Below, one piece after another: positions 42,901 through 52,291 of a DNA stretch of 64,000 bases. The position numbers and the translations under genes are program-made. Each line of letters opens with the position of its first letter. Position 1 is the first letter of the stretch. The DNA is from Sphingobium sp. (GTDB taxonomy: Bacteria > Pseudomonadota > Alphaproteobacteria > Sphingomonadales > Sphingomonadaceae). The notes under the pieces are model-generated. The model made no database searches, was not told the DNA's origin, and worked only from the letters and a program-made list of their open reading frames with translations. The stretch is from positions 35,733 to 99,732 of the forward strand of contig JAGRES010000022.1 in NCBI GenBank assembly GCA_020446425.1. The letters run 5' to 3'.

Positions 42901-44297
42901 CCATGACCGATGCAGTGTTGACGGCGGAGGAGATGCGGGCTGCGGAGCAGGCCGTGTTCGCCAGCGGCATACCGGAATATGATGTCATGGTGCGTGCTGG
43001 CCAGGCGGCGGCAGAGATCATCTGGCGCACAGGGGCAAAGCGCGATGTGCTGGTGCTCTGCGGCCCCGGCAATAATGGCGGAGACGGCTATGTAATTGCG
43101 CGGACCCTGCGCGACCATGGGGTGCCGGTGCGCGTCGCGGCGCTGGCCGATCCGGTGACGGACAGTGCCAGGCAGGCGCGCGTCGATTGGGGCGGCGAAG
43201 TAGAGGATATCGCCGAGGCGGAGCCCGCGCACCAGCTGGTCGATGCGCTGTTCGGCACGGGCCTGACGCGCGGGCTGGACGAGACGGTAGCGCAGCGGCT
43301 GGGCGAACTAGTCGCCGCGGCGGGTCACAGCTATGCGATCGACCTGCCCAGCGGTATTGCCACCGATGACGGTGAGCTGCTTTCTCCTGTGCCGCATTAC
43401 GACATCTGCATTTCTCTGGGCCAATGGAAACGCGCGCATATGCTGCGTCCGGCCAATCGCCATTGGGACCGGCTGGTGTGCTGCGACATCGGCATCGAAG
43501 CGCTGGACGCAAAAATCCATCGCCTCCGTAAACCACATGTCGATGCGCCATCCGATGGCGCGCACAAATATACGCGCGGGCTGGTGGCTGTGGTCGCTGG
43601 CGAGATGGCCGGGGCGTCGGCACTCAGCGCGGAAGCGGCTGCGCGATCCGGCGCGGGTTATGTGAAGCTGCTTGGCGCGCAGGCGATTGTCGACATGTCG
43701 CACGCCATTGTGCGCGGTTCATTGAAGGACGAAACCCAGCTTGGCGACAAGAGGATCGACACGCTGCTCGTCGGGCCGGGGCTGGGACGCAGCGATGCGG
43801 CAGCTGAACGGTTGGGCGAAGCGCTGGTGCATCGTCATTCCGCCGTGCTGGATGCGGATGCGCTCTGGCACCTGTCGCACGGCACCTTGGCGGCGCTGCC
43901 CGACAAGGCGATATTGACGCCGCATGCTGGCGAATTTGCCCAGTTGTTCGCCAATCTGAAGGGGCTCGACATTGGAGGCACCGTTATCGATCAGGCGCTG
44001 AGCGCGGCACGCGGTTCGGGCGCCGTCGTGGTGCTGAAGGGGCCAACGACCGTGGTTGCCGCGCCCGATGGTCGGGCCTGTATTTCCGATCGCGCGAGTT
44101 CGTGGCTATCGACAGCAGGGACGGGCGATGTGCTGGCCGGCATTTGCGCGGCGCGCCTCGCGGTGAGCGGCGACCCTTTCGCGGCGGCCTGCGAGGCCGT
44201 ATGGCTGCACAGCGAAGCGGCATATATGGCCGGTCCTGCTTTTATCGCCGACGATCTTGTCGGTCATCTTCCAACTGCACTGGGCCACTGTCTTTGA
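42897..44297 (+). CDS. nnrD: Bifunctional NAD(P)H-hydrate epimerase/dehydratase
   Basis: 466 residues. The N-terminal YjeF epimerase domain (about 1-215) has the GPGNNGGDGYVIARTL motif and DALFGTGLTRGLD; the C-terminal ADP-dependent dehydratase domain (about 225-460) has LLVGPGLGRSDAA, LDADALWHLS, LTPHAGEFAQLF and WLSTAGTGDVLAGICAA. Together they repair hydrated NADH and NADPH. The ATG sits in an ATGA overlap with the lipoprotein gene. The next gene also overlaps. Confidence 0.95.
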   Translation: MTMTDAVLTAEEMRAAEQAVFASGIPEYDVMVRAGQAAAEIIWRTGAKRDVLVLCGPGNNGGDGYVIARTLRDHGVPVRVAALADPVTDSARQARVDWGGEVEDIAEAEPAHQLVDALFGTGLTRGLDETVAQRLGELVAAAGHSYAIDLPSGIATDDGELLSPVPHYDICISLGQWKRAHMLRPANRHWDRLVCCDIGIEALDAKIHRLRKPHVDAPSDGAHKYTRGLVAVVAGEMAGASALSAEAAARSGAGYVKLLGAQAIVDMSHAIVRGSLKDETQLGDKRIDTLLVGPGLGRSDAAAERLGEALVHRHSAVLDADALWHLSHGTLAALPDKAILTPHAGEFAQLFANLKGLDIGGTVIDQALSAARGSGAVVVLKGPTTVVAAPDGRACISDRASSWLSTAGTGDVLAGICAARLAVSGDPFAAACEAVWLHSEAAYMAGPAFIADDLVGHLPTALGHCL

Positions 44298-45496
44298 CAG
44301 ACCCCGCGACGATTATACGCATCGCCGCCAAAGGCGACGGCGTGACGGCCGATGGCCGTCATGTGCCAATGAGCGCGCCCGGTGATCGCCTGATGCCCGA
44401 TGGCGGGCTGGAATATGGGGCGCATCATGCAGAGCCGCCTTGTGCGCATTACCCATTGTGCGGCGGGTGTCAGCTCCAGCATCTCGATGATGAGAGTTAT
44501 GCCGCCTATGTGCGCGACCGGGTGGCGGGCGCGCTAACCGGGCAGGATGTGGAGGCGGGCGAAGTGCTGCCTGCTTATGTATCGCCCCCGCACACACGCC
44601 GCCGCGCATCCCTGCGTGCCGCGTGCTTTGGCAAGAAAATCGCGCTCGGCTTCTCGAGTGGGAACAGCCACCGCATCGTCGATATGACGATGTGCGAGGT
44701 GCTGCACCCGGCTCCGTTCGCACTGGTTGCGCCGTTGCGCGCGCTGCTTGCGCCAATGGTGGGCGACCGCCGCGCCGTACATGCCAAGCTGACGTTGGCC
44801 GATCAGGGCGTCGACCTGTTGCTTGAAGGGGTGAGCGCTGACGGGCTGGAGGATAGCGAACGCCTGAGTGACTTTGCCGCTGAGCACAAGCTGGCGCGGC
44901 TTTCCATTGACGACGGCTATGGCCCGCAGGCGCGTTATGAGCCGGAACCGGTGACGGTCAGTTTCGGCGGTGTGCCGGTCGCCTTCCCGCCCTACGCCTT
45001 CTTGCAGGCGACCACGGATGGCGAAATGGCACTGGTCGATGCGGTGCGGCCCGCACTAGAAGGGGCGGGTGTATGGGCGGATCTGTTCAGCGGCCTGGGC
45101 ACGTTCGCGCTATCTTTGGGTGAGGGGCGCAAGGTCTATGCTGCCGAGGCCGCGCGCGATCTGGTTCTGGCGCTCAAAGGATCGGCCAACCGGGCGCAGC
45201 GGCAGGTCGCCGCCGACCACAGGGATCTGTTTCGCCGTCCGCTCACACCCGATGAGCTCAATCGCTTCGACGCCATCCTGCTTGACCCGCCTCGCGCCGG
45301 AGCGCGTGAACAGGTGGCGCAGCTCGCACAGTCGCAGATGCCGGTCGTTGCCTATGTCTCGTGCAATCCCGGCAGCTTCGCGCGCGACGCGAAAACCCTG
45401 ATTGAAAGCGGATACCGGTTGGAAAGCGTGCAGCCCGTCGGGCAATTTCGCTGGTCCACCCATGTCGAGCTTGCCGCGATCTTCCGCCGCACCTAA
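44294..45496 (+). CDS. RumA/TrmA-type RNA m5U methyltransferase
   Basis: 400 residues with a TTG start at 44294 in a TTGA overlap with the nnrD stop; the in-frame upstream extension lies inside nnrD and is implausible. The iron-sulfur motif CAHYPLCGGCQLQHL precedes an RNA-binding region and a Rossmann SAM domain with WADLFSGLGTFALSLGEG. The catalytic cysteine lies in AYVSCNPGSFARD and the motif LLDPPRAGA is present. It is an RlmC/RlmD-like 23S rRNA methyltransferase or relative; the exact site cannot be told. Confidence 0.9.
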   Translation: MTDPATIIRIAAKGDGVTADGRHVPMSAPGDRLMPDGGLEYGAHHAEPPCAHYPLCGGCQLQHLDDESYAAYVRDRVAGALTGQDVEAGEVLPAYVSPPHTRRRASLRAACFGKKIALGFSSGNSHRIVDMTMCEVLHPAPFALVAPLRALLAPMVGDRRAVHAKLTLADQGVDLLLEGVSADGLEDSERLSDFAAEHKLARLSIDDGYGPQARYEPEPVTVSFGGVPVAFPPYAFLQATTDGEMALVDAVRPALEGAGVWADLFSGLGTFALSLGEGRKVYAAEAARDLVLALKGSANRAQRQVAADHRDLFRRPLTPDELNRFDAILLDPPRAGAREQVAQLAQSQMPVVAYVSCNPGSFARDAKTLIESGYRLESVQPVGQFRWSTHVELAAIFRRT

Positions 45497-45505
45497 AAGC
45501 GCCCC

Positions 45506-45871
45506 ATGAGCAACGAACGCGAAACCGGGCTGACGCTCGATCCCAAATATGATGCCAATGGCCTGATCACCGCCGTCGTCACCGATGCGGCCAGCGGTGA
45601 AGTATTGATGCTCGCCCATATGAATGCCGAAGCGCTGGAGCTGACGCGGACAACGGGCGAAGCGCATTTCTGGTCGCGCAGCCGCAAGGCGCTGTGGAAA
45701 AAAGGGGAGACGTCCGGTCACATATTGACGGTGGTCGAAATGCGGATCGACTGCGATCAGGATGCAGTGTGGATCATCGCCGATCCGGCTGGCCCGGCCT
45801 GTCACACCAATGCGCGCAGCTGCTTTTACCGCACCATCACTCCCGATGGCCTGGAAAGGCGCGATGACTAG
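45506..45871 (+). CDS. hisI: Phosphoribosyl-AMP cyclohydrolase
   Basis: 121 residues, HisI domain alone without fused HisE. It opens the adenine ring of PR-AMP in histidine synthesis. Landmarks are [34 protein letters not shown], the metal-binding DCDQDAVWI and [11 protein letters not shown]. No other his genes are here. A lipoprotein gene starts at 45864 and overlaps its stop by eight bases. Confidence 0.96.
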   Translation: MSNERETGLTLDPKYDANGLITAVVTDAASGEVLMLAHMNAEALELTRTTGEAHFWSRSRKALWKKGETSGHILTVVEMRIDCDQDAVWIIADPAGPACHTNARSCFYRTITPDGLERRDD

Positions 45872-46397
45872 AAGTATAGTACTTCTGTCACTGCTGCCGC
45901 TCATCCTCGCTTCATGCGACGGTCGCGAGGCCGGGTCGAACCCGGATTCCGCGACAAATAACGCCTCCCTTTCCGGGCTGGAGCAGGCCGCGCTCGATAG
46001 CGGTGTTATCGCCAACGTTTCAGAGATATCACCCACCGGCCTCTACCGGAAGCGCCATGAAGCCGGTCGCGATTCGCTTTGCATCGTCACTAACAAGGAC
46101 AAGAAACTGGACTTCGCGCTGGAAGCGTCCTTCGGCGAGGGCATCAACTGCCGTGGCCATGGCACATTGAGAGCGGCGGGTGACAGGCTGATCATGAATT
46201 TCGCACGATCCGCCTGCATTGTCGTCGCCGGCTACGAAGGTGACCGGGTGACGATGCCGGGTGCGCTCGATGTCGAGTGCGAGTCGCTCTGTTCGCAGCG
46301 CGGATCGCTGGAAGGGGTCATATTTCCGCGCGTGTCCCGCGATGAAAATGTGGCGCGAGCTGCGCGTGGACGAAAAGGCGACCGGCTCTGTTCCTGA
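45864..46397 (+). CDS. Predicted lipoprotein of unknown function
   Basis: 177 residues from the ATG at 45864 (overlaps hisI). The lipobox [11 protein letters not shown] gives lipidated Cys18. The mature protein is about 160 residues with several cysteines ([36 protein letters not shown]), enough for two or three disulfides. I do not recognise the family. The end of the run lies here: a MerR promoter begins five bases after its stop. Confidence 0.7.
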   Translation: MTRSIVLLSLLPLILASCDGREAGSNPDSATNNASLSGLEQAALDSGVIANVSEISPTGLYRKRHEAGRDSLCIVTNKDKKLDFALEASFGEGINCRGHGTLRAAGDRLIMNFARSACIVVAGYEGDRVTMPGALDVECESLCSQRGSLEGVIFPRVSRDENVARAARGRKGDRLCS

Positions 46398-46401
46398 TAA
46401 C

Positions 46402-46430
46402 TTGACGTGCACGTAAACGTCAACTATAAG
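46402..46430 (+). promoter_or_regulatory. Promoter and operator of the MerR gene
   Basis: TTGACG (46402-46407), a 17-base spacer and TATAAG (46425-46430). The spacer holds an inverted repeat TTGACGT-N8-ACGTCAA (46402-46423) and a smaller palindrome ACGTGCACGT. This resembles MerR/LiuR-type operators in spacing. The -10 box ends seven bases before the ATG at 46438, suggesting leaderless transcription and autoregulation. Confidence 0.65.
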
Positions 46431-46437
46431 CAGGGCC

Positions 46438-46869
46438 ATGAACAAAATGACCTCTACCGCCCCGGGCTGGCTATATGTGCCGGATCTTCGGGAAAGAAAA
46501 ACATACAGCATCTCGGATCTCGCGGAAGAGTTTGAGGTGACACCACGCGCATTGCGTTTTTATGAGGATGAGGAGCTGCTGGCGCCTACGCGCAATGGCG
46601 CTACCCGCATCTACGCGCCGCGCGATCGCGCCCGGCTTGCATGGATTTTGCGCGCCAAGCGTGTCGGATTCAGTCTTGCAGATGTTCGTGAGATGATAGA
46701 CCTTTATGATCTGGACGATGGCCGCGCAACGCAGCGTGAGGTCACGCTGGAGAAATGCCGCAATCGTATCGCCCTGCTGGAACGGCAGCGTGCCGATATT
46801 GATTCGTCGATCGAGGAGTTGTCGGCGTTTGTCGGCGTCGTCGAAGCGGCCATGCAAATTGAAAAATAA
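46438..46869 (+). CDS. MerR-family regulator, likely fatty/branched-acid type
   Basis: 143 residues; an ATG three codons in is an alternative start. The winged helix-turn-helix (about 22-90) reads YSISDLAEEFEVTPRALRFY then RNGATRIYAPRDRARL. A coiled coil with EKCRNRIALLERQRADIDSS follows. Only one cysteine (108) is present, so the CxxC signatures of metal-sensing MerR proteins are missing. It directly precedes an acyl-CoA dehydrogenase, as LiuR-like regulators of fatty and branched-chain acid breakdown do. Confidence 0.87.
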   Translation: MNKMTSTAPGWLYVPDLRERKTYSISDLAEEFEVTPRALRFYEDEELLAPTRNGATRIYAPRDRARLAWILRAKRVGFSLADVREMIDLYDLDDGRATQREVTLEKCRNRIALLERQRADIDSSIEELSAFVGVVEAAMQIEK

Positions 46870-46898
46870 GTCCTGAACATAATTCTTAGGAGAGGCCG

Positions 46899-48701
46899 AT
46901 GCCTATTTATAATCCTCCGGTGAAGGATGCTCGCTTCATTCTCGATTCGGTCATAGGACTGGACAAATATAGCAACCTGCCCGGCTTTGAATCGGCGTCT
47001 CCCGACATTGTGTCCGCAGTTCTGGAAGAAGGTGGGAAATTCGCGGCTGAGGTATGTTTCCCGCTCAACCAAGTGGGCGACCAGGAAGGCTGCACGCGCC
47101 ATGCGGATGGCAGCGTGACGGCGCCAACCGGGTTCAAGGACGCATACAAACAGTTCACAGAAGCAGGCTGGGCGACATTGCATTCGCCGACCGAATATGG
47201 CGGGCAGGGGCTGCCCTCGGTTGTCGCGACGGCCTTTGGCGAGTTCATGTGCTCCGCCAACCACAGTTTCGAAATGTATCACGGCCTGACCATGGGCGCG
47301 ACCAATGCCCTGCTGGCCAAGGGCAGCGAGGAGCAGAAAACCAAATATCTGCCCAATATGGTCTCTGGCGTCTGGACCGGCACGATGAACCTGACCGAGC
47401 CGCATTGCGGTACCGATCTTGGTCTCATCAAGACCAAGGCCATCCCCAATGCTGATGGCAGCTACGCGATCACTGGCACCAAGATCTTCATTTCGGCGGG
47501 CGACCATGACCTGTCGGAAAATATCATCCATCTCGTGCTGGCGAAAACGCCGGACGCGCCGGAAGGCAGCAAGGGCATATCGCTCTTTGTTGTGCCCAAA
47601 ATCATGGTCAATGACGATGGTTCACTGGGTGATCGTAACGCGGTTTCCTGCGGCTCGCTTGAACATAAGATGGGCATTCACGGCAATGCCACCTGCGTGA
47701 TGAACTATGATGGCGCAACCGGCTGGATGGTCGGTGAGGAAAATAAAGGCCTGGCCGCCATGTTCATCATGATGAACGACGCGCGTCTGGGTGTCGGGCT
47801 TCAGGGGTTGGGGCAGGCCGAAGTCGCTTATCAGAATGCCGTGCAATATGCGCATGACCGTCGCCAGGGGCGGGCGCTGACCGGCCCCGCTGACCCCAAT
47901 GAAAAGGCCGATACGCTGTTCGTGCATCCCGATGTGCGCCGCATGCTGATGGAAGGCAAGGCGCTGACCGAAGGGCTGCGCGCGCTGATGCTCTGGGGCG
48001 GACTGTTGGTGGACCTGTCGCACAATGCGGCGAGCGAGGAGGACCGCCAGACCGCCGACGACCTGCTCTCGCTGCTCACGCCCGTTATCAAGGGCTATGG
48101 CACGGACAAGGGTTTTGAAGTCGCCGTCAACTGCCAGCAGGTCTATGGCGGCCATGGCTACATCGCGGAATGGGGCATGGAGCAATATGTGCGCGATGCC
48201 CGCATCGCCCAGATATATGAGGGCACTAACGGTATTCAGGCGATGGACCTTGTGGGCCGCAAGCTCGCGCAAAATGGTGGTCGCGCGCTTCAGCTGTTCT
48301 TCAAGGTCGTCGGTGAGGAAGTCGCCGCAGCCAAGGCCGAACCACGCCTTGCCGACTTTGCGGCGGCACTGGAAAAAGCCAATGGACAGCTTCAGGCGGC
48401 GACCATGTGGCTGATGCAAAATGGCATGACCAACCCGAACAATGCGGGGGCTGGCGCGCATCATTACATGCACATCATGGGTATTGTCGCTGTTGGTCTG
48501 ATGTGGCTGCGCATGGCGAGCGCCGCTGTATCGCATATCGACGCGGGCGCCGAAGACAAGGCATGGCTGGAAGCCAAGCTGGTGACCGCGCGCTTCTATG
48601 CCGAGCGCATCATGCCCGATGCCGGAGCCTTGCGCCGCAAGATGGAAGGCGGTGCGGAAAGCATGATGGAGCTGCCGCCGGAGATGTTCGCCAACCGCTA
48701 A
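46899..48701 (+). CDS. Acyl-CoA dehydrogenase (DmdC/FadE-like)
   Basis: 600 residues with AGGAGAG before the ATG. The N-terminal and middle domains carry MNLTEPHCGTDLGLIKTKA and KIFISAGDHDLSENI; the catalytic Glu is in QIYEGTNGIQAMDLVGRK. An extended C-terminal domain with MHIMGIVAVGLMW makes it the long form found in DmdC and related enzymes. It oxidises acyl-CoA and passes electrons to ETF, then etf-QO at 35898. A thiolase or hydroxyacyl-CoA dehydrogenase often follows in other genomes but is absent here. Confidence 0.92.
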   Translation: MPIYNPPVKDARFILDSVIGLDKYSNLPGFESASPDIVSAVLEEGGKFAAEVCFPLNQVGDQEGCTRHADGSVTAPTGFKDAYKQFTEAGWATLHSPTEYGGQGLPSVVATAFGEFMCSANHSFEMYHGLTMGATNALLAKGSEEQKTKYLPNMVSGVWTGTMNLTEPHCGTDLGLIKTKAIPNADGSYAITGTKIFISAGDHDLSENIIHLVLAKTPDAPEGSKGISLFVVPKIMVNDDGSLGDRNAVSCGSLEHKMGIHGNATCVMNYDGATGWMVGEENKGLAAMFIMMNDARLGVGLQGLGQAEVAYQNAVQYAHDRRQGRALTGPADPNEKADTLFVHPDVRRMLMEGKALTEGLRALMLWGGLLVDLSHNAASEEDRQTADDLLSLLTPVIKGYGTDKGFEVAVNCQQVYGGHGYIAEWGMEQYVRDARIAQIYEGTNGIQAMDLVGRKLAQNGGRALQLFFKVVGEEVAAAKAEPRLADFAAALEKANGQLQAATMWLMQNGMTNPNNAGAGAHHYMHIMGIVAVGLMWLRMASAAVSHIDAGAEDKAWLEAKLVTARFYAERIMPDAGALRRKMEGGAESMMELPPEMFANR

Positions 48702-49975
48702 GGCCTTGCGGTGGTTTTTCCCGGTGGCGGTATATCTGTCACCGGCATTCTCTCGCGCATACAGTTGCGCGGATTGTCCTGAGGGACCATGTCGCAATTC
48801 CAGAGCAGTCTTTGCAGGTTGCTGCTGGCGTCGTGAATATAGCTGAACTGCATACTCGATAGCGCTTTGGAAGGAACAGGAAAGCCACCCGGAGGCGGAG
48901 CGTTGGCGCGCCAGCCCATGATGCGGCATTTGGTGCGGCCGGAACAGAATGTGCGCGCGGCGGACAGATAGTCGCTGGTGGCCATGTCATTGGGCAGCGA
49001 CAGTATGAAAGCGTCTTTCTCGGCCGAGGTGGCGATCACGCTGGCTCCGCCGGCGGATCCTGATGGGTGCGCGGTGTCGATGCTGTAACCCTTGGGGGCT
49101 TCTGCCAGATCGGTTGCGTTGACCGTCATTTGCGGCGCTCTCATGCCACTATCCGCGTCATCGCCTGACAGCGGATCGTGAAATGGTGACAATCTTGCCA
49201 ACGATATAATCTTCGGTTCTGCCTCGTGGACAGACCTCAGAAATGCGCGCGGCGTGCCCCACCACCCCTGCCAGCGAAAGAACAGATGCGTATGCACTTC
49301 GCCAATCTTGTCAAGGCTACTGCTCCAATAGGGCACCACCCAATCGGTATGATAATGGGTAGCATATCCCACTTCCCGGTCGACCAGTCCGCTGAGCATG
49401 CGCCGGGCGAGCGCGCGGCTGCGGTCCCAGGCAGGGGCGGGCGGGGTGTGCGCCATCGAGCCGTCACAGGTGAAGGTGAACTGGCATCCGGTGGTGCGCT
49501 CCGCCCCCTGAAACACCACGCCACATACGGATTTGGGAAAAGCCGGGTGGCGCACGCGATTGAGCACCACCTGCGCCACGGCTTTCTGACCCGCCGGATC
49601 ATCGCCTGCCTCATAATATTGGGCAGCGGCCAGACAATCTATCGCGCGATCCAGGTCGTTTCCCGCGCTGGCAAAATGGAATGGCCGTGCCGCTGGTTTT
49701 GGCGCGTTGGAAAAGGGAATGGACGCATTATGAGCGCGCGCTTCGTCCGGACTCAGTGCTCTGACGGCCATCGGTTCAACCGGAGGCGGCGTGCGGCCAT
49801 ATGAAGCGGCGATAGAAGAGCCTTCCTTGCCGCCGGTTGATCCGATGTCCGCAAACTCTGTGCCCAATAGGGGGATAAGCAACAACAGAGCTGCGGCCAC
49901 GGCTGCGGGCCAGTCGAACCTCGCGGCGGAATGTTTCGGCTCGACAAGCGGCATCGCGGTCGCGGGGGCGCTCAT
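48698..49975 (-). CDS. SleB-type cell wall hydrolase
   Basis: 425 residues. A single N-terminal membrane segment (about 24-38) is followed by a Ser/Pro-rich linker and a SleB/Hydrolase_2 domain (about 105-240): AAQYYEAGDDPAGQKAVAQ, VLNRVRHPAFPKSVCGVVF, CQFTFTCDGS and THYHTDWVVPYW. A roughly 180-residue extension of unknown fold follows, with cysteines in FCSGRTKC and WNCDMV. It is predicted to cut peptidoglycan in the periplasm. Its stop overlaps that of the convergent acyl-CoA dehydrogenase. Confidence 0.87.
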   Translation of the reverse strand: MSAPATAMPLVEPKHSAARFDWPAAVAAALLLLIPLLGTEFADIGSTGGKEGSSIAASYGRTPPPVEPMAVRALSPDEARAHNASIPFSNAPKPAARPFHFASAGNDLDRAIDCLAAAQYYEAGDDPAGQKAVAQVVLNRVRHPAFPKSVCGVVFQGAERTTGCQFTFTCDGSMAHTPPAPAWDRSRALARRMLSGLVDREVGYATHYHTDWVVPYWSSSLDKIGEVHTHLFFRWQGWWGTPRAFLRSVHEAEPKIISLARLSPFHDPLSGDDADSGMRAPQMTVNATDLAEAPKGYSIDTAHPSGSAGGASVIATSAEKDAFILSLPNDMATSDYLSAARTFCSGRTKCRIMGWRANAPPPGGFPVPSKALSSMQFSYIHDASSNLQRLLWNCDMVPQDNPRNCMRERMPVTDIPPPGKTTARP

Positions 49976-49987
49976 CGCGGCGGAGCT

Positions 49988-50901
<914 letters not shown>

Positions 50902-50905
<4 letters not shown>

Positions 50906-52227
50906 GCCTGTCTCTCCTGTTCCGGGCCTCGCCCGTTATTTTCGGCTGCATCAAAGCGGCGCGCAAGTCCTATTTCAGGGAAAATACGAGACCATAGCAA
51001 TACGATAGCTATGGCGCCCGCGCCGCCAGCCACGACGGCGACCACAGGGCCTACCAGTGCCGCGAGAAATCCCGATTCCGCCTCGCCCAGCTCGTTCGAT
51101 GCCGATATGGATACCAGTGAGAAGCTGCTGACGCGTCCGCGCATTTCATCGGGCGTATACACCTGTATCAGCGTCTGGCGTACGAAAACGGAAAACATGT
51201 CCGCAACGCCGCAGACGAACAGCGCGAACAGCGCGACCATCATGCCTATATCCTTGGGCATATAGGCCGTCATGCCGAACACTATGGTTGCGGCCCCAAA
51301 GACGATCACGGCTATCAGCATCCTGTTGCCGACATTATTTTCCGGCGGACGGATGCCGAACAGCAATGCGGTCAATCCCGCACCTATGCCGGGTGCCGCC
51401 GCAAGCTGGCCAAGCCCCTGCGGCCCGACATGGAAAATATCGCGCGCATAAATTGGAAGCAGCGCCGTGGACCCCGCGAGCAGCACGGCCATCAGGTCCA
51501 GAGTGATTGTGCCCAAGACCAGCTTGTTGCCGCGCACATAGGTAAAGCCGTCAATGATTTGTTTGATGGGTCTTTTGGGTTCCCCTGTCGCCATCGGGGG
51601 CAACGGCTTGATCATGCTGACGGCCAATATGCATATGCCGAATGCAAACCCTGCCATGGCATGCGTGGCCCATGGCAGGAGAGAATAGACATATCCGCCA
51701 ATAGCCGGGCCTGCGACCATCGAGGTTTGCCACATGAGAGAGCTGAAGGCGACGGCGCGCGGCATGGATTCACGAGGAATAAGGCGCGGGACCATCGAAC
51801 CGAAGGCAGGGCCGCCGAAACTTCGCGCCATGCCGAGCAAAGACGCAGAGGCGAACAGCAGCGGCAAACTTATCTGGCCGGCCCAGGTCGCGTAGCCCAA
51901 AATGATAGCGCACAGAAGCTGGAGAGAGACCGCAATGGTAATCACCCTTCGCCGGTCGAAATGGTCGGCGATCCAGCCGGCTATGGGCGAAAGCAGAAAG
52001 ACGGGAATGAACTGCGCCAGCCCGATGAGCCCGAGCTGCGCGGCGGAGGCCTGTGTGCCCATGGTGAGGCGGGCGGTGCTGTATGTCTGCCAGCCTATGA
52101 CGATGATCATCGCATATTGGCCGAGCACGGTGCATATCCGTGCGAGCACGTAAAGCCGGAAATCGCGAAAACGCAATGGATGCGCCGGTTTGCCTGCTTC
52201 GTTTGCGGGTTGCGACGCGTCGTTCAT
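50902..52227 (-). CDS. MFS transporter, EntS-like exporter
   Basis: 441 residues from the ATG at 52227; an ATG five codons earlier is also in frame. About 12 transmembrane helices. The MFS loop 2-3 motif is [35 protein letters not shown] and [18 protein letters not shown] match the EntS/MFS-3 group of drug or siderophore exporters. Its coupling to cysK is suggestive of a thiol or cysteine-linked export role, but the substrate is unknown. uvrD lies 64 bases upstream on the same strand. Confidence 0.88.
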
Positions 52228-52291
52228 GTGCGCCCTATGCACCCTGTGTTTTGCGGCTGCAATAGACTGTACGGCAAGAGGCGAGATAATG

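Noticed and set aside
47622-48929. 435-codon minus-strand frame opposite the acyl-CoA dehydrogenase
   Set aside because: Antisense shadow; no domain resemblance.
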